A stretch of 27,561 nucleotides of DNA, taken from IMG/VR virus record IMGVR_UViG_3300031952_000111, positions 1-27,561 of that record. One strand, 5' to 3'. Of the stretch, positions 6,003 through 11,999 are shown piece after piece (positions within the stretch are counted from its first letter, which is position 1; each line of letters begins with the position of its first letter). The DNA is from a virus. Below the pieces are notes generated by a model that saw only the letters and a program-made list of their open reading frames with translations, was not told the origin of the DNA and did no database searches. Position numbers and translations under genes: made by a program.

Positions 6003-6118
6003 GTGTGTCTGCGCGAGTGACACTATACGTGTTATGAGTTCTGAGACCGGCGGGGCCACAGTGTGTCTGCGCGAGTGACACTATACGTGTTATGAGTTCT
6101 GAGACCGGCGGGGCCACA
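6003..6118 (+). repeat. Perfect 58-bp tandem duplication with operator-like sites
   Basis: The unit 6003-6060 is repeated without change at 6061-6118. Each copy holds TGACAC (6018, 6076), five bases (TATAC), then GTGTTA, a spaced version of the palindrome at 5842. Identity over 58 bases implies recent duplication or active homogenisation. A tandem operator array or iteron-like block fits. Confidence 0.8.
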
Positions 6119-6255
6119 CTATAGGGGCGAGGGGTCCTCCGGGGGCCGCCGGCGGGCGGCCGGGTGTCAGCCCGAACACCGGGCAGGATCACACACTTTC
6201 TTTCCACCCCGTTCACAATCCTCCCCATTCCTTGCCGCTCCTGTCATTCACCCCC

Positions 6256-6283
6256 TTGACTTCGGGGGGAAACCGACTATGGT
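6256..6283 (+). promoter_or_regulatory. Promoter of gam
   Basis: TTGACT (6256-6261), a 16-base spacer ending AAACCGAC, and TATGGT (6278-6283). The spacer end, -10 box and following GG match the 11634 promoter closely. The predicted start near 6290 leaves only a dozen bases of leader, just enough for the GGAGG of the next gene. Confidence 0.6.
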
Positions 6284-6301
6284 GGACCGTGGAGGTCACG
6301 G

Positions 6302-6856
6302 ATGGCTGGGCATTCGACGAGCTCAAGGCAGGGCAGCGAGAAGCCGATCACGCCGGGGCAGGTGGACCGCAGGCTGCGCAAGATCGGCGAGTTAGACCTG
6401 ATGATCGAGGCGCTGGAGCAACAGATGCTCCGGCGCCTTGATGCTGTTAAGGGGGAGTTCGGGCCACGGCTTGAGCCGCTCCGGGGGGAGCGGACGAAGC
6501 GCGAGGGCGCACTGCTTGAGGCGTGCAAGGCGGCGCGGGAGACGCTGTTCGAGGGCGAGGCCAAGACCTTGCGCGTTGGGTCGGGCGAGGTGTGGGTGCG
6601 CGACAAGCCCGCGCGACTCGAGCTCCAGGAGAACGTCGAGGAGCATGAAGCCATCCCTCGGTTTGCGGGCGCCAACCTACGGTTCATCCGGACGGAGAAG
6701 CACGTGGACCGGCAACTGCTCAAGCGCGCCGCCGTGGAGGACCAGGTCAGCGACGCCGACCTGAAGCGGCTGGGGTTCGTGCTCATCCAGGACGAGGAGG
6801 TCTGGTCGGCAAAGCCGGACCACGAGGCGGTGCGAGAAGCGGTGGGGAAGCGGTAG
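6302..6856 (+). CDS. gam: Mu Gam-like host-nuclease inhibitor (DNA-end protector)
   Basis: GGAGG (6291-6295) sets the ATG at 6302. The 184-residue product has the long helical hairpin typical of Mu Gam (GELDLMIEALEQQMLRRLDA... PRLEPLRGERTKREGALLEA, about residues 28-85), the strand GEAKTLRVGSGEVWVRDKPA and the signature LRFIRTEKHVDRQLL (about 125-140), and ends in the family's usual SDADLKRLGFVL region. Gam dimers, Ku-like in fold, bind double-strand ends and block RecBCD-type exonucleases, which protects linear phage DNA. Mu Gam is about the same length. It stands alone on its own promoter next to the regulator, so it is probably an early gene. No Mu transposase genes are visible. Confidence 0.8.
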   Translation: MAGHSTSSRQGSEKPITPGQVDRRLRKIGELDLMIEALEQQMLRRLDAVKGEFGPRLEPLRGERTKREGALLEACKAARETLFEGEAKTLRVGSGEVWVRDKPARLELQENVEEHEAIPRFAGANLRFIRTEKHVDRQLLKRAAVEDQVSDADLKRLGFVLIQDEEVWSAKPDHEAVREAVGKR

Positions 6857-6882
6857 ACCTGCAGCTAAGATATGCGGCGGGC

Positions 6883-6911
6883 TTGACTTGGGATAGGCAG
6901 ACCGGTAAGCT
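6883..6911 (+). promoter_or_regulatory. Promoter of the leader RNA
   Basis: TTGACT (6883-6888), a 17-base spacer containing ACCGG, and TAAGCT (6906-6911). It is of the same type as 6256 and 11634, with the -10 box weaker against the sigma70 consensus. Confidence 0.5.
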
Positions 6912-6917
6912 ATTGAA

Positions 6918-7119
6918 GCGCACGGGAGGAGCTGCGCCCGGCTTGGGCGTGAGGTGCGGCCTCCCGATGCGGATAAACGGGTCGGATCCGACAGGCGTTG
7001 CTCGCAACCTGGCCAGGGGCGCGGGCGACGCCTGTTTTCATAGGCGCACACGGATCACATCCTCCCGTGGCTGTGTGCTGCAAGGGCCCTGGGGCCGGTG
7101 GCCTCGGGGCTCTTCTTTT
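6918..7119 (+). ncRNA. Structured non-coding leader/small RNA
   Basis: Between gam and the SEC-C gene lie 277 bases without a convincing gene. After the promoter, the DNA can form: CACGGGAGGA (6921-6930) with TCCTCCCGTG (7060-7069), ten perfect pairs; the competing CGGGAGG with CCTCCCG (6960-6966); a hairpin GCGCCC/GGGCGT (6934-6950); the 12-bp palindrome GTCGGATCCGAC (6981-6992); CAGGCGT (6992-6998) with ACGCCTG (7028-7034) enclosing TTGC-TC-GCAA; GCACAC with GTGTGC (7046/7073); and a terminator. The two pairings of 6923-6929 exclude each other, which would allow a switch. It could be a free small RNA, an attenuator or a put-like antitermination site for the packaging operon. I do not match it to a known RNA family. 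Confidence 0.55.
7086..7119 (+). terminator. Intrinsic terminator before the packaging operon
   Basis: GCCCTGGGGCC (7086-7096), a GGT loop and GGCCTCGGGGC (7100-7110) give 11 pairs with two G-U wobbles, followed by TCTTCTTTT. It ends only 15 bases before the SEC-C start codon. Confidence 0.7.
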
Positions 7120-7133
7120 GGGGAGCGCAGACC

Positions 7134-7355
7134 ATGACGCGGCCAGCCCATCGGGTGCGCAGATCGGCCCTGGCGCGCAGGGCAGGCGAGGCCATCATCG
7201 CGTCGCTCATGCATCTGGCCGTGCCGAAGGGGCCGCAGCCATACCGGCGGCCGGCTGATGGCCGAGTCGGGCGGAACGATCCATGCCCATGCGGCAGCGG
7301 GCGGAAGTCGAAGCGGTGTTGTGGGGCGGCCCGCGTGCAGGGGCGGTTCTGGTGA
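7134..7355 (+). CDS. SEC-C motif zinc-binding protein (73 aa)
   Basis: The ATG at 7134 lies a few bases after GGGGAGC and right behind the terminator. The C-terminal part has the full SEC-C signature [19 protein letters not shown] (about residues 48-66), the zinc-binding module first known from the C-terminus of SecA and common as a stand-alone or fused domain. The N-terminal 45 residues are basic ([14 protein letters not shown]) and helical. The module usually mediates protein contacts; the partner here is unknown. It is the first gene of a run reaching to the terminase, with 7 bases to the next gene. Confidence 0.7.
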   Translation: MTRPAHRVRRSALARRAGEAIIASLMHLAVPKGPQPYRRPADGRVGRNDPCPCGSGRKSKRCCGAARVQGRFW

Positions 7356-7362
7356 CGGGCAT

Positions 7363-7659
7363 ATGGCCACGGCGGCTAAGTTGCGATGGGGCTTGATGCA
7401 CATCCTGGCGGGGCATGTGCCTCCGCACCTGCGGCGGCAGCGGGCCCTGCTGATGATCGAGCGGGCTGTCAGAAATCTGGGCATCAGGGAGGATAGCTGC
7501 CCGGCGTGTCGAGGGAGCGGATGGGAGGATCCAAAGACCCTCGTGAAGTGCCCGATCTGTTTGGGGTTCAAGAGCGTCCCGCGTTCACTGGCCAACCTTG
7601 TGAAGATCGTCCTTGAGCGCGGGCAGTGCGCGTTGATCTGCCGGGGGGGACGTCTTTGA
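7363..7659 (+). CDS. DnaJ-type zinc-knuckle phage protein (98 aa)
   Basis: The ATG at 7363 is chosen because the previous stop is 7 bases upstream; the ribosome site is weak. Two Cys pairs, CPACRGSGW (about residues 46-54) and CPICLGFKSVP (about 63-73), match the CxxCxGxG repeats of the DnaJ zinc centre, one pair of each site being enough to bind one zinc ion. A helix MIERAVRNLG precedes the motif. Such small proteins are frequent in phage packaging or replication regions; the function is not known. Confidence 0.6.
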   Translation: MATAAKLRWGLMHILAGHVPPHLRRQRALLMIERAVRNLGIREDSCPACRGSGWEDPKTLVKCPICLGFKSVPRSLANLVKIVLERGQCALICRGGRL

Positions 7660-7672
7660 GAGAGATCACTGA

Positions 7673-9223
7673 ATGACGGCGCGGATCATCCGGGGCGACT
7701 GCGTGAAGATGCTCCCGAAGTTGCCGCGGGAGAGCGTCCACTGCGTTATCACGAGTCCGCCGTACTGGTCGCTTCGGGCCTATGATGGAATTGAGCCGAC
7801 CATCTGGCCACCCTCCGCCGAGGCCATGGGGGGTAAGGGTTGCAAGCATCAATGGGGGCGTCAGTTGTCATGCCATCATCCTGGACAGGTGGAGCAGACC
7901 AAGTGGAAGAACGCCGTCGCCGCCGGGGCGGGCCAGACCGCCCCAGCGGGTGCCTTCTGTCGGCGGTGCGGCGCTTGGCGGGGTGCGCTGGGTCTGGAGC
8001 CGAGCATCAAGCTCTACATCGCCCACCTTGTCGGCGTGTTCCGTGAAGTCCGGCGGGTTCTGAGGCCGGAGGGAACACTGTGGATCGTCATGGGCGACAC
8101 ATGCGCCAGCGGCAAGGGGACATGCCACAATCCCGGAGGAGGCGCCGGCAGTCTGGGGACGCATGGAGCAAAGAAGGCCGCAAGCGCTTACCCGCTGGAC
8201 CGCGGGAGCGTGGCTTCCCTGCGCGAGGATGGGCTGAAGCCGAAGGATGCGTGTTTCATCCCCTTCCGATTGGCGCTGGCGCTTCAGGAGGACAAGTGGT
8301 GGGTGCGGCGGCCGATCGTGTGGGTGAAGGGGCTGAGCTTCTGCGATGGATGGAGTGGGTCAGTCATGCCGGAGTCGGTTCGGGACCGGCCGACGGCGGC
8401 CTATGACGTGATCCTCCTCTGCAGCAAGCAGAAGAACCCGTACTACGACTGGTTCGCGGCACGGGAGGCCGGGAACAGCGGGGAGAGCGATCTGCGGAAG
8501 ATGCGCGAGCAGAGGGCCAGGATCGCGGGAAGGGCCAAGGAGTTGAGCGATTCGCACTGCAAGGCATCAGCGGCGACGAACATCGGGCGCAAGCGGGGAG
8601 TAGGCGAAGCCGGAATGCGGAACTGGCGCGACGCCTGGGGCATCGGCCCGAGCCGGTTTGACCTACAGATGTGCCGGGGGTGCGCAAACGTATACCGGGC
8701 TCGGCACTGGCGGAACCTCCCGAAGCTGGGCCGGCCACCGAAGGTCCGGCGAAGGTGTCCTTGCGGCTCGACCGCATGGGTCAGCCATCATGCGGCGTTC
8801 CCGCCAGCGCTCGCGGAGAAGTGCATCATCGCGGGGAGCAGTCCGAAGGTCTGCAGTAGGTGTAGCGCGGCGTGGAAGCGCGTTGTCTCGCGGGCCAGCA
8901 AAGGCCATCCAGTCCGCCAGAGCGGACAACAGAGCGAGGCGCGGCTCTCACATGGGTCAGGTTCAGCGGATCTGGCAGGGGCATCTTACCAGAGGTGGAA
9001 GGACCGGCATCCGCGGCGGCACTTGGGATGGAAACAGATGTGTGAATGCGAGGTGAGTGATGAGGGCGGCCGGGCGGTTGTACTTGACCCATTCGCAGGG
9101 ATGGCTTCGACACTGATCGCGGCGGCGAGATTGGGGCGGGACAGCATCGGGATAGAGTTGTCCGCCGAGTACTGCAAGCTGGCGCGGGCGCGGCTGAGGC
9201 TTGCGGGCGTGGAGGTCGCGTGA
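7673..9223 (+). CDS. Orphan DNA methyltransferase, beta-class (N4-cytosine or N6-adenine)
   Basis: Motif IV is TSPPYW (residues 27-32) near the N-terminus, and motif I, DPFAGMAST, comes at residue 472 near the C-terminus, followed by GIELSAEYCKLA. This order is the beta class; TSPPYW is most usual in N4-cytosine enzymes but also occurs in N6-adenine ones. A conserved VFREVRRVLRPEGTLWIVMGD block lies at about 122-142. Between the motifs are Cys-rich inserts that look like zinc ribbons (CRRCG; CRGCANVY...CPCG; CSRC) and probably form or extend the target-recognition part. No restriction enzyme gene is adjacent, so it most likely protects phage DNA from host restriction. The stop overlaps the terminase GTG by four bases. 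Confidence 0.8.
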   Translation: MTARIIRGDCVKMLPKLPRESVHCVITSPPYWSLRAYDGIEPTIWPPSAEAMGGKGCKHQWGRQLSCHHPGQVEQTKWKNAVAAGAGQTAPAGAFCRRCGAWRGALGLEPSIKLYIAHLVGVFREVRRVLRPEGTLWIVMGDTCASGKGTCHNPGGGAGSLGTHGAKKAASAYPLDRGSVASLREDGLKPKDACFIPFRLALALQEDKWWVRRPIVWVKGLSFCDGWSGSVMPESVRDRPTAAYDVILLCSKQKNPYYDWFAAREAGNSGESDLRKMREQRARIAGRAKELSDSHCKASAATNIGRKRGVGEAGMRNWRDAWGIGPSRFDLQMCRGCANVYRARHWRNLPKLGRPPKVRRRCPCGSTAWVSHHAAFPPALAEKCIIAGSSPKVCSRCSAAWKRVVSRASKGHPVRQSGQQSEARLSHGSGSADLAGASYQRWKDRHPRRHLGWKQMCECEVSDEGGRAVVLDPFAGMASTLIAAARLGRDSIGIELSAEYCKLARARLRLAGVEVA

Positions 9224-11400
9224 AGGGCAAAGCGAGGAGGCCCGAGTCCGCACGGAAGGGGCCGGCGACGCCGGGGGCACAGCGGAAGCGGCGGCGCACC
9301 TATGAGGCGCACAAGGACCAGGCGGGGGCACGGCAGGCGGACCTGTCGCGGGCGGGGCGGGACATCGGCGACATACCGGCCGTTGCGGACCCGGAACGGC
9401 GTGCGGAAGCGACGGGTTCGCTACAGCGGTTCTTAGAGATCTACTTCCCCGAGACGTTCTACCTGCCCTGGAGTCGCAACCACCTGAAACTCATCGCACG
9501 GATCGAGGCCGCGATCCGCAACGGAGGCCACTTCGCGCAGGCCATGCCGCGCGGGACCGGCAAGACTTCCATCTTCGACCGCGCGCCCATCTGGGGCATC
9601 GGGGCGGCCCTGTCGCGCTTCGCGGGATTGATCGGGCCGGAAAAGGGCCACGCGAAGCGCCTCCTGGCGGGCATCCGCGCGGAATTGGAGTCCAACGACC
9701 TGCTCTTAGCGGACTTCCCGGAGATCTGCTACCCGGTGCGGTGCATCGGCGGGATCGTGAACCGGTGCGCGGGGCAGCACTGCCGGGGCAAGAGGACGCT
9801 GATCGAGCTGACGAAGGAGTACATCGTCCTGGCGAGGCTGCCAAGGATCGTACTCGATGCGGCCGGCGTGCCGGAGGAGAACGGGACGGGGGGCATCTTC
9901 TATGTAGCGGGGTTGACGGGCCAGGTGCGCGGGATGTTCTTAGTGGCGCCGACGGGGGAGACGCTGAGGCCGGACTTCGTGCTCTTGGACGACCCGCAGA
10001 CGCGGAAGAGCGCCCGCAGCGACACGATGACGGAGGAGCGGGAGCGGATCATCTTAGGGGACGTCCTGAAGTTGGCGGGCCCGAAGAAGGCGATCGCGGC
10101 GTTCATGGCCTGCACAGTGATCTACGAGGGGGACTTAGCAGACCGGTTCCTGGACCGGAAGCTGCACCCGGAGTGGCAGGGCGAGCGGATGAAGATGGTG
10201 TTGCGGTTCCCCGACGACGAGAAGCTCTGGGACGAGTATGCATTCATGCGGGCGGGGAGTTTCGACGAAGGAGGCCAAGGCGAGAGCGCTACGACATTCT
10301 ACGCGGCGCACCGGGAGGCGATGGACAAGGGCGCGGAGGTCTCCTGGCCGGAGCGGTTTCTGCCGGGTGAGTTGAGCGCCATCCAGAGCGCGATGAACGT
10401 GAAGATCGAGGATGAGGCGTCCTTCTTCGCCGAGTACCAGAACGAGCCCCTGCCGGCGGAGACGGATGCCTTAGAGACCTTGACGGTGGACGAGATCTGC
10501 GCGAAGGCAAACAACCGGCCGAGAGGCGAGGTGCCGGCGGGGGCCGACGTGCTCACGGCGTTCATAGACGTGCAGGAGCGGCTGCTCTACTACACGGTCT
10601 GCGCGTGGCAGGCGGGGTTCGCGGGGCAGGTCATTGACTATGGGGCATATCCCGACCAGAAGCGGGCGCACTTCACGAGTCAGAAGGCGAGCCGGACGCT
10701 GCGCATGACACACCAGGGGATGGGATTGGAGGGGTCGGTCTACGCCGGGCTCGATGCCTTAGTGAACGACCTGGCCGGGCGGGAGTGGAAGCGCGAGGAC
10801 GGGGCGGTCCTGCGCCTCGACCTGGTGCTGATAGACGCCAAGTGGGGACTGGTCACTCAGACGGTGCATCAGTTCTGCAGGGAGAGCGGGCACGCCGCGT
10901 TGCTGATGCCGAGCCAGGGGCAGGGGATCGGCGCGGCGAACAAGCCGATCTCGGAGTACGACCGGCACAAGGGGGACCGGATCGGGCATCACTGGTGGGT
11001 GCCGACGATGAAGGGGCGGCACGTCCTGCGGCAGATACTGGTGGACACGAACTACTGGAAGAGCTTCGTCCACGAGCGGCTGGGGGCGGCCCCGGGGGAC
11101 AAGGGCTGCCTCGGCATCTTCGGGCGGAAGAACAAGGCGTACCAGCACCGGATGTTAGCCGAGCACCTGACGGCCGAGTACCGGGTGCGGACGGTTGGCC
11201 GGGGGCGGACGGTGGATGAGTGGAAGCTCCTGACGGCCAAGCCCGACAACCACTGGTTCGACTGCCTGGTGGGGTGCGCGGCGGGGGCATCGTTCCGGGG
11301 GGTGGAGCTGGCGAGCAGCCGGACGGGGGGACCGGAGCGGAAGAAGATCAAGCTCTCCGAGCTCCAGAGGGAGAGATGGCGGAGAAGCGGGAGAAGGTAA
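9220..11400 (+). CDS. terL: Large terminase subunit (ATPase and nuclease)
   Basis: The GTG start overlaps the methyltransferase stop (GTGA). A basic N-terminus leads into the ATPase domain with Walker A PRGTGKT (residues 110-116, Lys115) and Walker B DFVLLDDPQ (252-260). The C-terminal nuclease domain shows the RNase H-like acidic residues in TAFIDVQE (Asp450), LVLIDAKWG (Asp539) and WFDCLVG (Asp681). At 726 residues it is longer than most TerL proteins and nearer to the GpA type. It cuts and pumps concatemeric DNA into the prohead through the portal. I see no obvious small subunit in the genes just upstream; the zinc-binding small proteins there are candidates. Eight TTA codons in this gene are all followed by G. 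Confidence 0.92.
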   Translation: MKGKARRPESARKGPATPGAQRKRRRTYEAHKDQAGARQADLSRAGRDIGDIPAVADPERRAEATGSLQRFLEIYFPETFYLPWSRNHLKLIARIEAAIRNGGHFAQAMPRGTGKTSIFDRAPIWGIGAALSRFAGLIGPEKGHAKRLLAGIRAELESNDLLLADFPEICYPVRCIGGIVNRCAGQHCRGKRTLIELTKEYIVLARLPRIVLDAAGVPEENGTGGIFYVAGLTGQVRGMFLVAPTGETLRPDFVLLDDPQTRKSARSDTMTEERERIILGDVLKLAGPKKAIAAFMACTVIYEGDLADRFLDRKLHPEWQGERMKMVLRFPDDEKLWDEYAFMRAGSFDEGGQGESATTFYAAHREAMDKGAEVSWPERFLPGELSAIQSAMNVKIEDEASFFAEYQNEPLPAETDALETLTVDEICAKANNRPRGEVPAGADVLTAFIDVQERLLYYTVCAWQAGFAGQVIDYGAYPDQKRAHFTSQKASRTLRMTHQGMGLEGSVYAGLDALVNDLAGREWKREDGAVLRLDLVLIDAKWGLVTQTVHQFCRESGHAALLMPSQGQGIGAANKPISEYDRHKGDRIGHHWWVPTMKGRHVLRQILVDTNYWKSFVHERLGAAPGDKGCLGIFGRKNKAYQHRMLAEHLTAEYRVRTVGRGRTVDEWKLLTAKPDNHWFDCLVGCAAGASFRGVELASSRTGGPERKKIKLSELQRERWRRSGRR

Positions 11401-11582
11401 GGGCGTCGGACCTGCAGCAGCAGCGGCGCAACTCGGACGAGCGGGGCTTGGTCTGCCGGGTCTGCGGCTGCCGGCATTTCGAGGTTGTCTACACGCAGAA
11501 GTTAGAGGACGGGCGGATACGGCGGAGGCGGCAATGCCGGCACTGCGGGCATCGGATCACGACGCACGAGACGCAAATCTGA
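11376..11582 (+). CDS. NrdR-like zinc-ribbon protein (68 aa)
   Basis: The ATG at 11376 lies inside the end of the terminase gene (25-base overlap) after AGAGGGAGAG. The pattern CRVCG (residues about 27-31), then RRRRQCRHCGHRITTHE (about 49-65) is the same as the N-terminal zinc ribbon of NrdR (CxxC...RRRxxCxxCxxRFTTxE). The ATP-cone domain of real NrdR is missing. I recall such short ribbons following terminase genes in several phages. It may act with the terminase or bind DNA; the function is open. The gene is followed by 219 bases without a gene. Confidence 0.65.
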   Translation: MAEKREKVRASDLQQQRRNSDERGLVCRVCGCRHFEVVYTQKLEDGRIRRRRQCRHCGHRITTHETQI

Positions 11583-11633
11583 GGGCAAAACCTCTACCGG
11601 TACAACGATTTCCGGCTTTGGGGGCCCGGAGGC

Positions 11634-11661
11634 TTGACAGGCCGGGGGAACCGACTAAGGT
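11634..11661 (+). promoter_or_regulatory. Promoter upstream of the head operon
   Basis: TTGACA (11634-11639), a 16-base spacer ending GGAACCGAC, and TAAGGT (11656-11661), then GG. It matches the gam promoter at 11 of 16 spacer positions, at the -10 box except one base, and just beyond it. Confidence 0.65.
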
Positions 11662-11667
11662 GGCAGA

Positions 11668-11770
11668 TGAAGACGTGAGAGGGCGGCAGCGCGCCGGCTG
11701 ATCCCCGGCGCGCCTGACCCAGAGTGAAACGAGCCGCACGGGGCCGTGCCCCCGTGCGGCTCTTTCTTTT
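11668..11770 (+). ncRNA. Short structured transcript ending at a strong terminator
   Basis: From a predicted start near 11668 the RNA would be about 100 nt. It holds a perfect 9-bp hairpin GCGCGCCGG (11689-11697)/CCGGCGCGC (11705-11713) with a seven-base loop, a linker containing GAGTGAAACGAG, and a terminator hairpin. No ORF with a ribosome site lies in it. It is either a small phage RNA or the leader of the head operon. Its plan (promoter, structure, terminator, gene) copies that at 6883-7119, though the sequences differ. Confidence 0.5.
11732..11770 (+). terminator. Strong intrinsic terminator before the head operon
   Basis: AGCCGCACGGGG (11732-11743), a six-base loop and CCCCGTGCGGCT (11750-11761) pair perfectly over 12 bp and are followed by a T-rich tail TCTTTCTTTT (11761-11770). 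It ends 31 bases before the gpW-like gene. Confidence 0.85.
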
Positions 11771-11801
11771 GGGCCGCCGCCCACGAGATTGAGGGCGCAC
11801 C

Positions 11802-11999
11802 GTGCCCGACGAGGTCCGCGAGAAGATCTTAGAGAACGCTCAGGCTCCGCGCCGGGTTGTGGCCGACGGCGTGGAGGTGGAAGAGCATCCGCTGGCCGAC
11901 CAGATCGCCGCCGACCGCCACTTGGACAGCAAGACGGCCGCCGACGCATCGGGGAGCCGGGGGCTCCGGTTCACGAAGCTCAAGCCGCCGGGGGCGTGA
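11802..11999 (+). CDS. gpW-like head-tail joining protein (65 aa)
   Basis: GTG start at 11802 behind GAGGG. The small size, the place directly before the portal, and the sequence plan (N-terminal helix, RRVVADGVEVEEHPLADQIAADRHL, then SGSRGLRFTKLKPPGA) agree with the short gpW-like/neck proteins found between terminase and portal in lambda-type modules. The protein is thought to join at the portal vertex after packaging to allow tail binding. The stop overlaps the portal ATG by one base (TGATG). Confidence 0.7.
   Translation: MPDEVREKILENAQAPRRVVADGVEVEEHPLADQIAADRHLDSKTAADASGSRGLRFTKLKPPGA

Larger units (their letters stand above)
5785..6301. promoter_or_regulatory. Divergent control region between the regulator and gam
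   Basis: This 517-base stretch has no credible gene. It holds, left to right: the minus-strand regulator promoter and its palindrome, a very GC-rich segment with a repeated 13-mer (5868 and 5978), a perfect 58-bp tandem duplication, an imperfect inverted repeat CCGGGTGT/ACACCGG (about 6160-6181), and the plus-strand promoter of gam. The half-site TGACAC or its complement occurs in the palindrome, in each 58-bp copy and at 6164-6169, which suggests one regulator binding several sites. A replication origin in the same region is possible but unproven. Confidence 0.55.

Noticed and set aside
6003-6118. CRISPR-like array
   Set aside because: Two directly adjacent identical units without spacers form a tandem duplication, not a CRISPR array.
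6113-6126. CACTATAGGGG resembles the 3' half of a T7 RNA polymerase promoter
   Set aside because: The upstream recognition half (TAATACGACT) is absent, no single-subunit RNA polymerase gene is visible, and the match starts within the end of the 58-bp repeat.
5785-6228. Upstream extension of the HTH regulator to a 254-residue protein
   Set aside because: The extension translates the 58-bp duplication and operator region, whereas an ideal ribosome site marks the ATG at 5784.
6883-7119. tRNA or tmRNA gene
   Set aside because: No T-loop (GTTCRANYC) or acceptor-stem arrangement could be found; the stems do not form a cloverleaf.
6883-7137. 84-codon plus-strand ORF in the gap after gam
   Set aside because: No ribosome site, no recognisable protein features, and the region is better explained by stems and a terminator.
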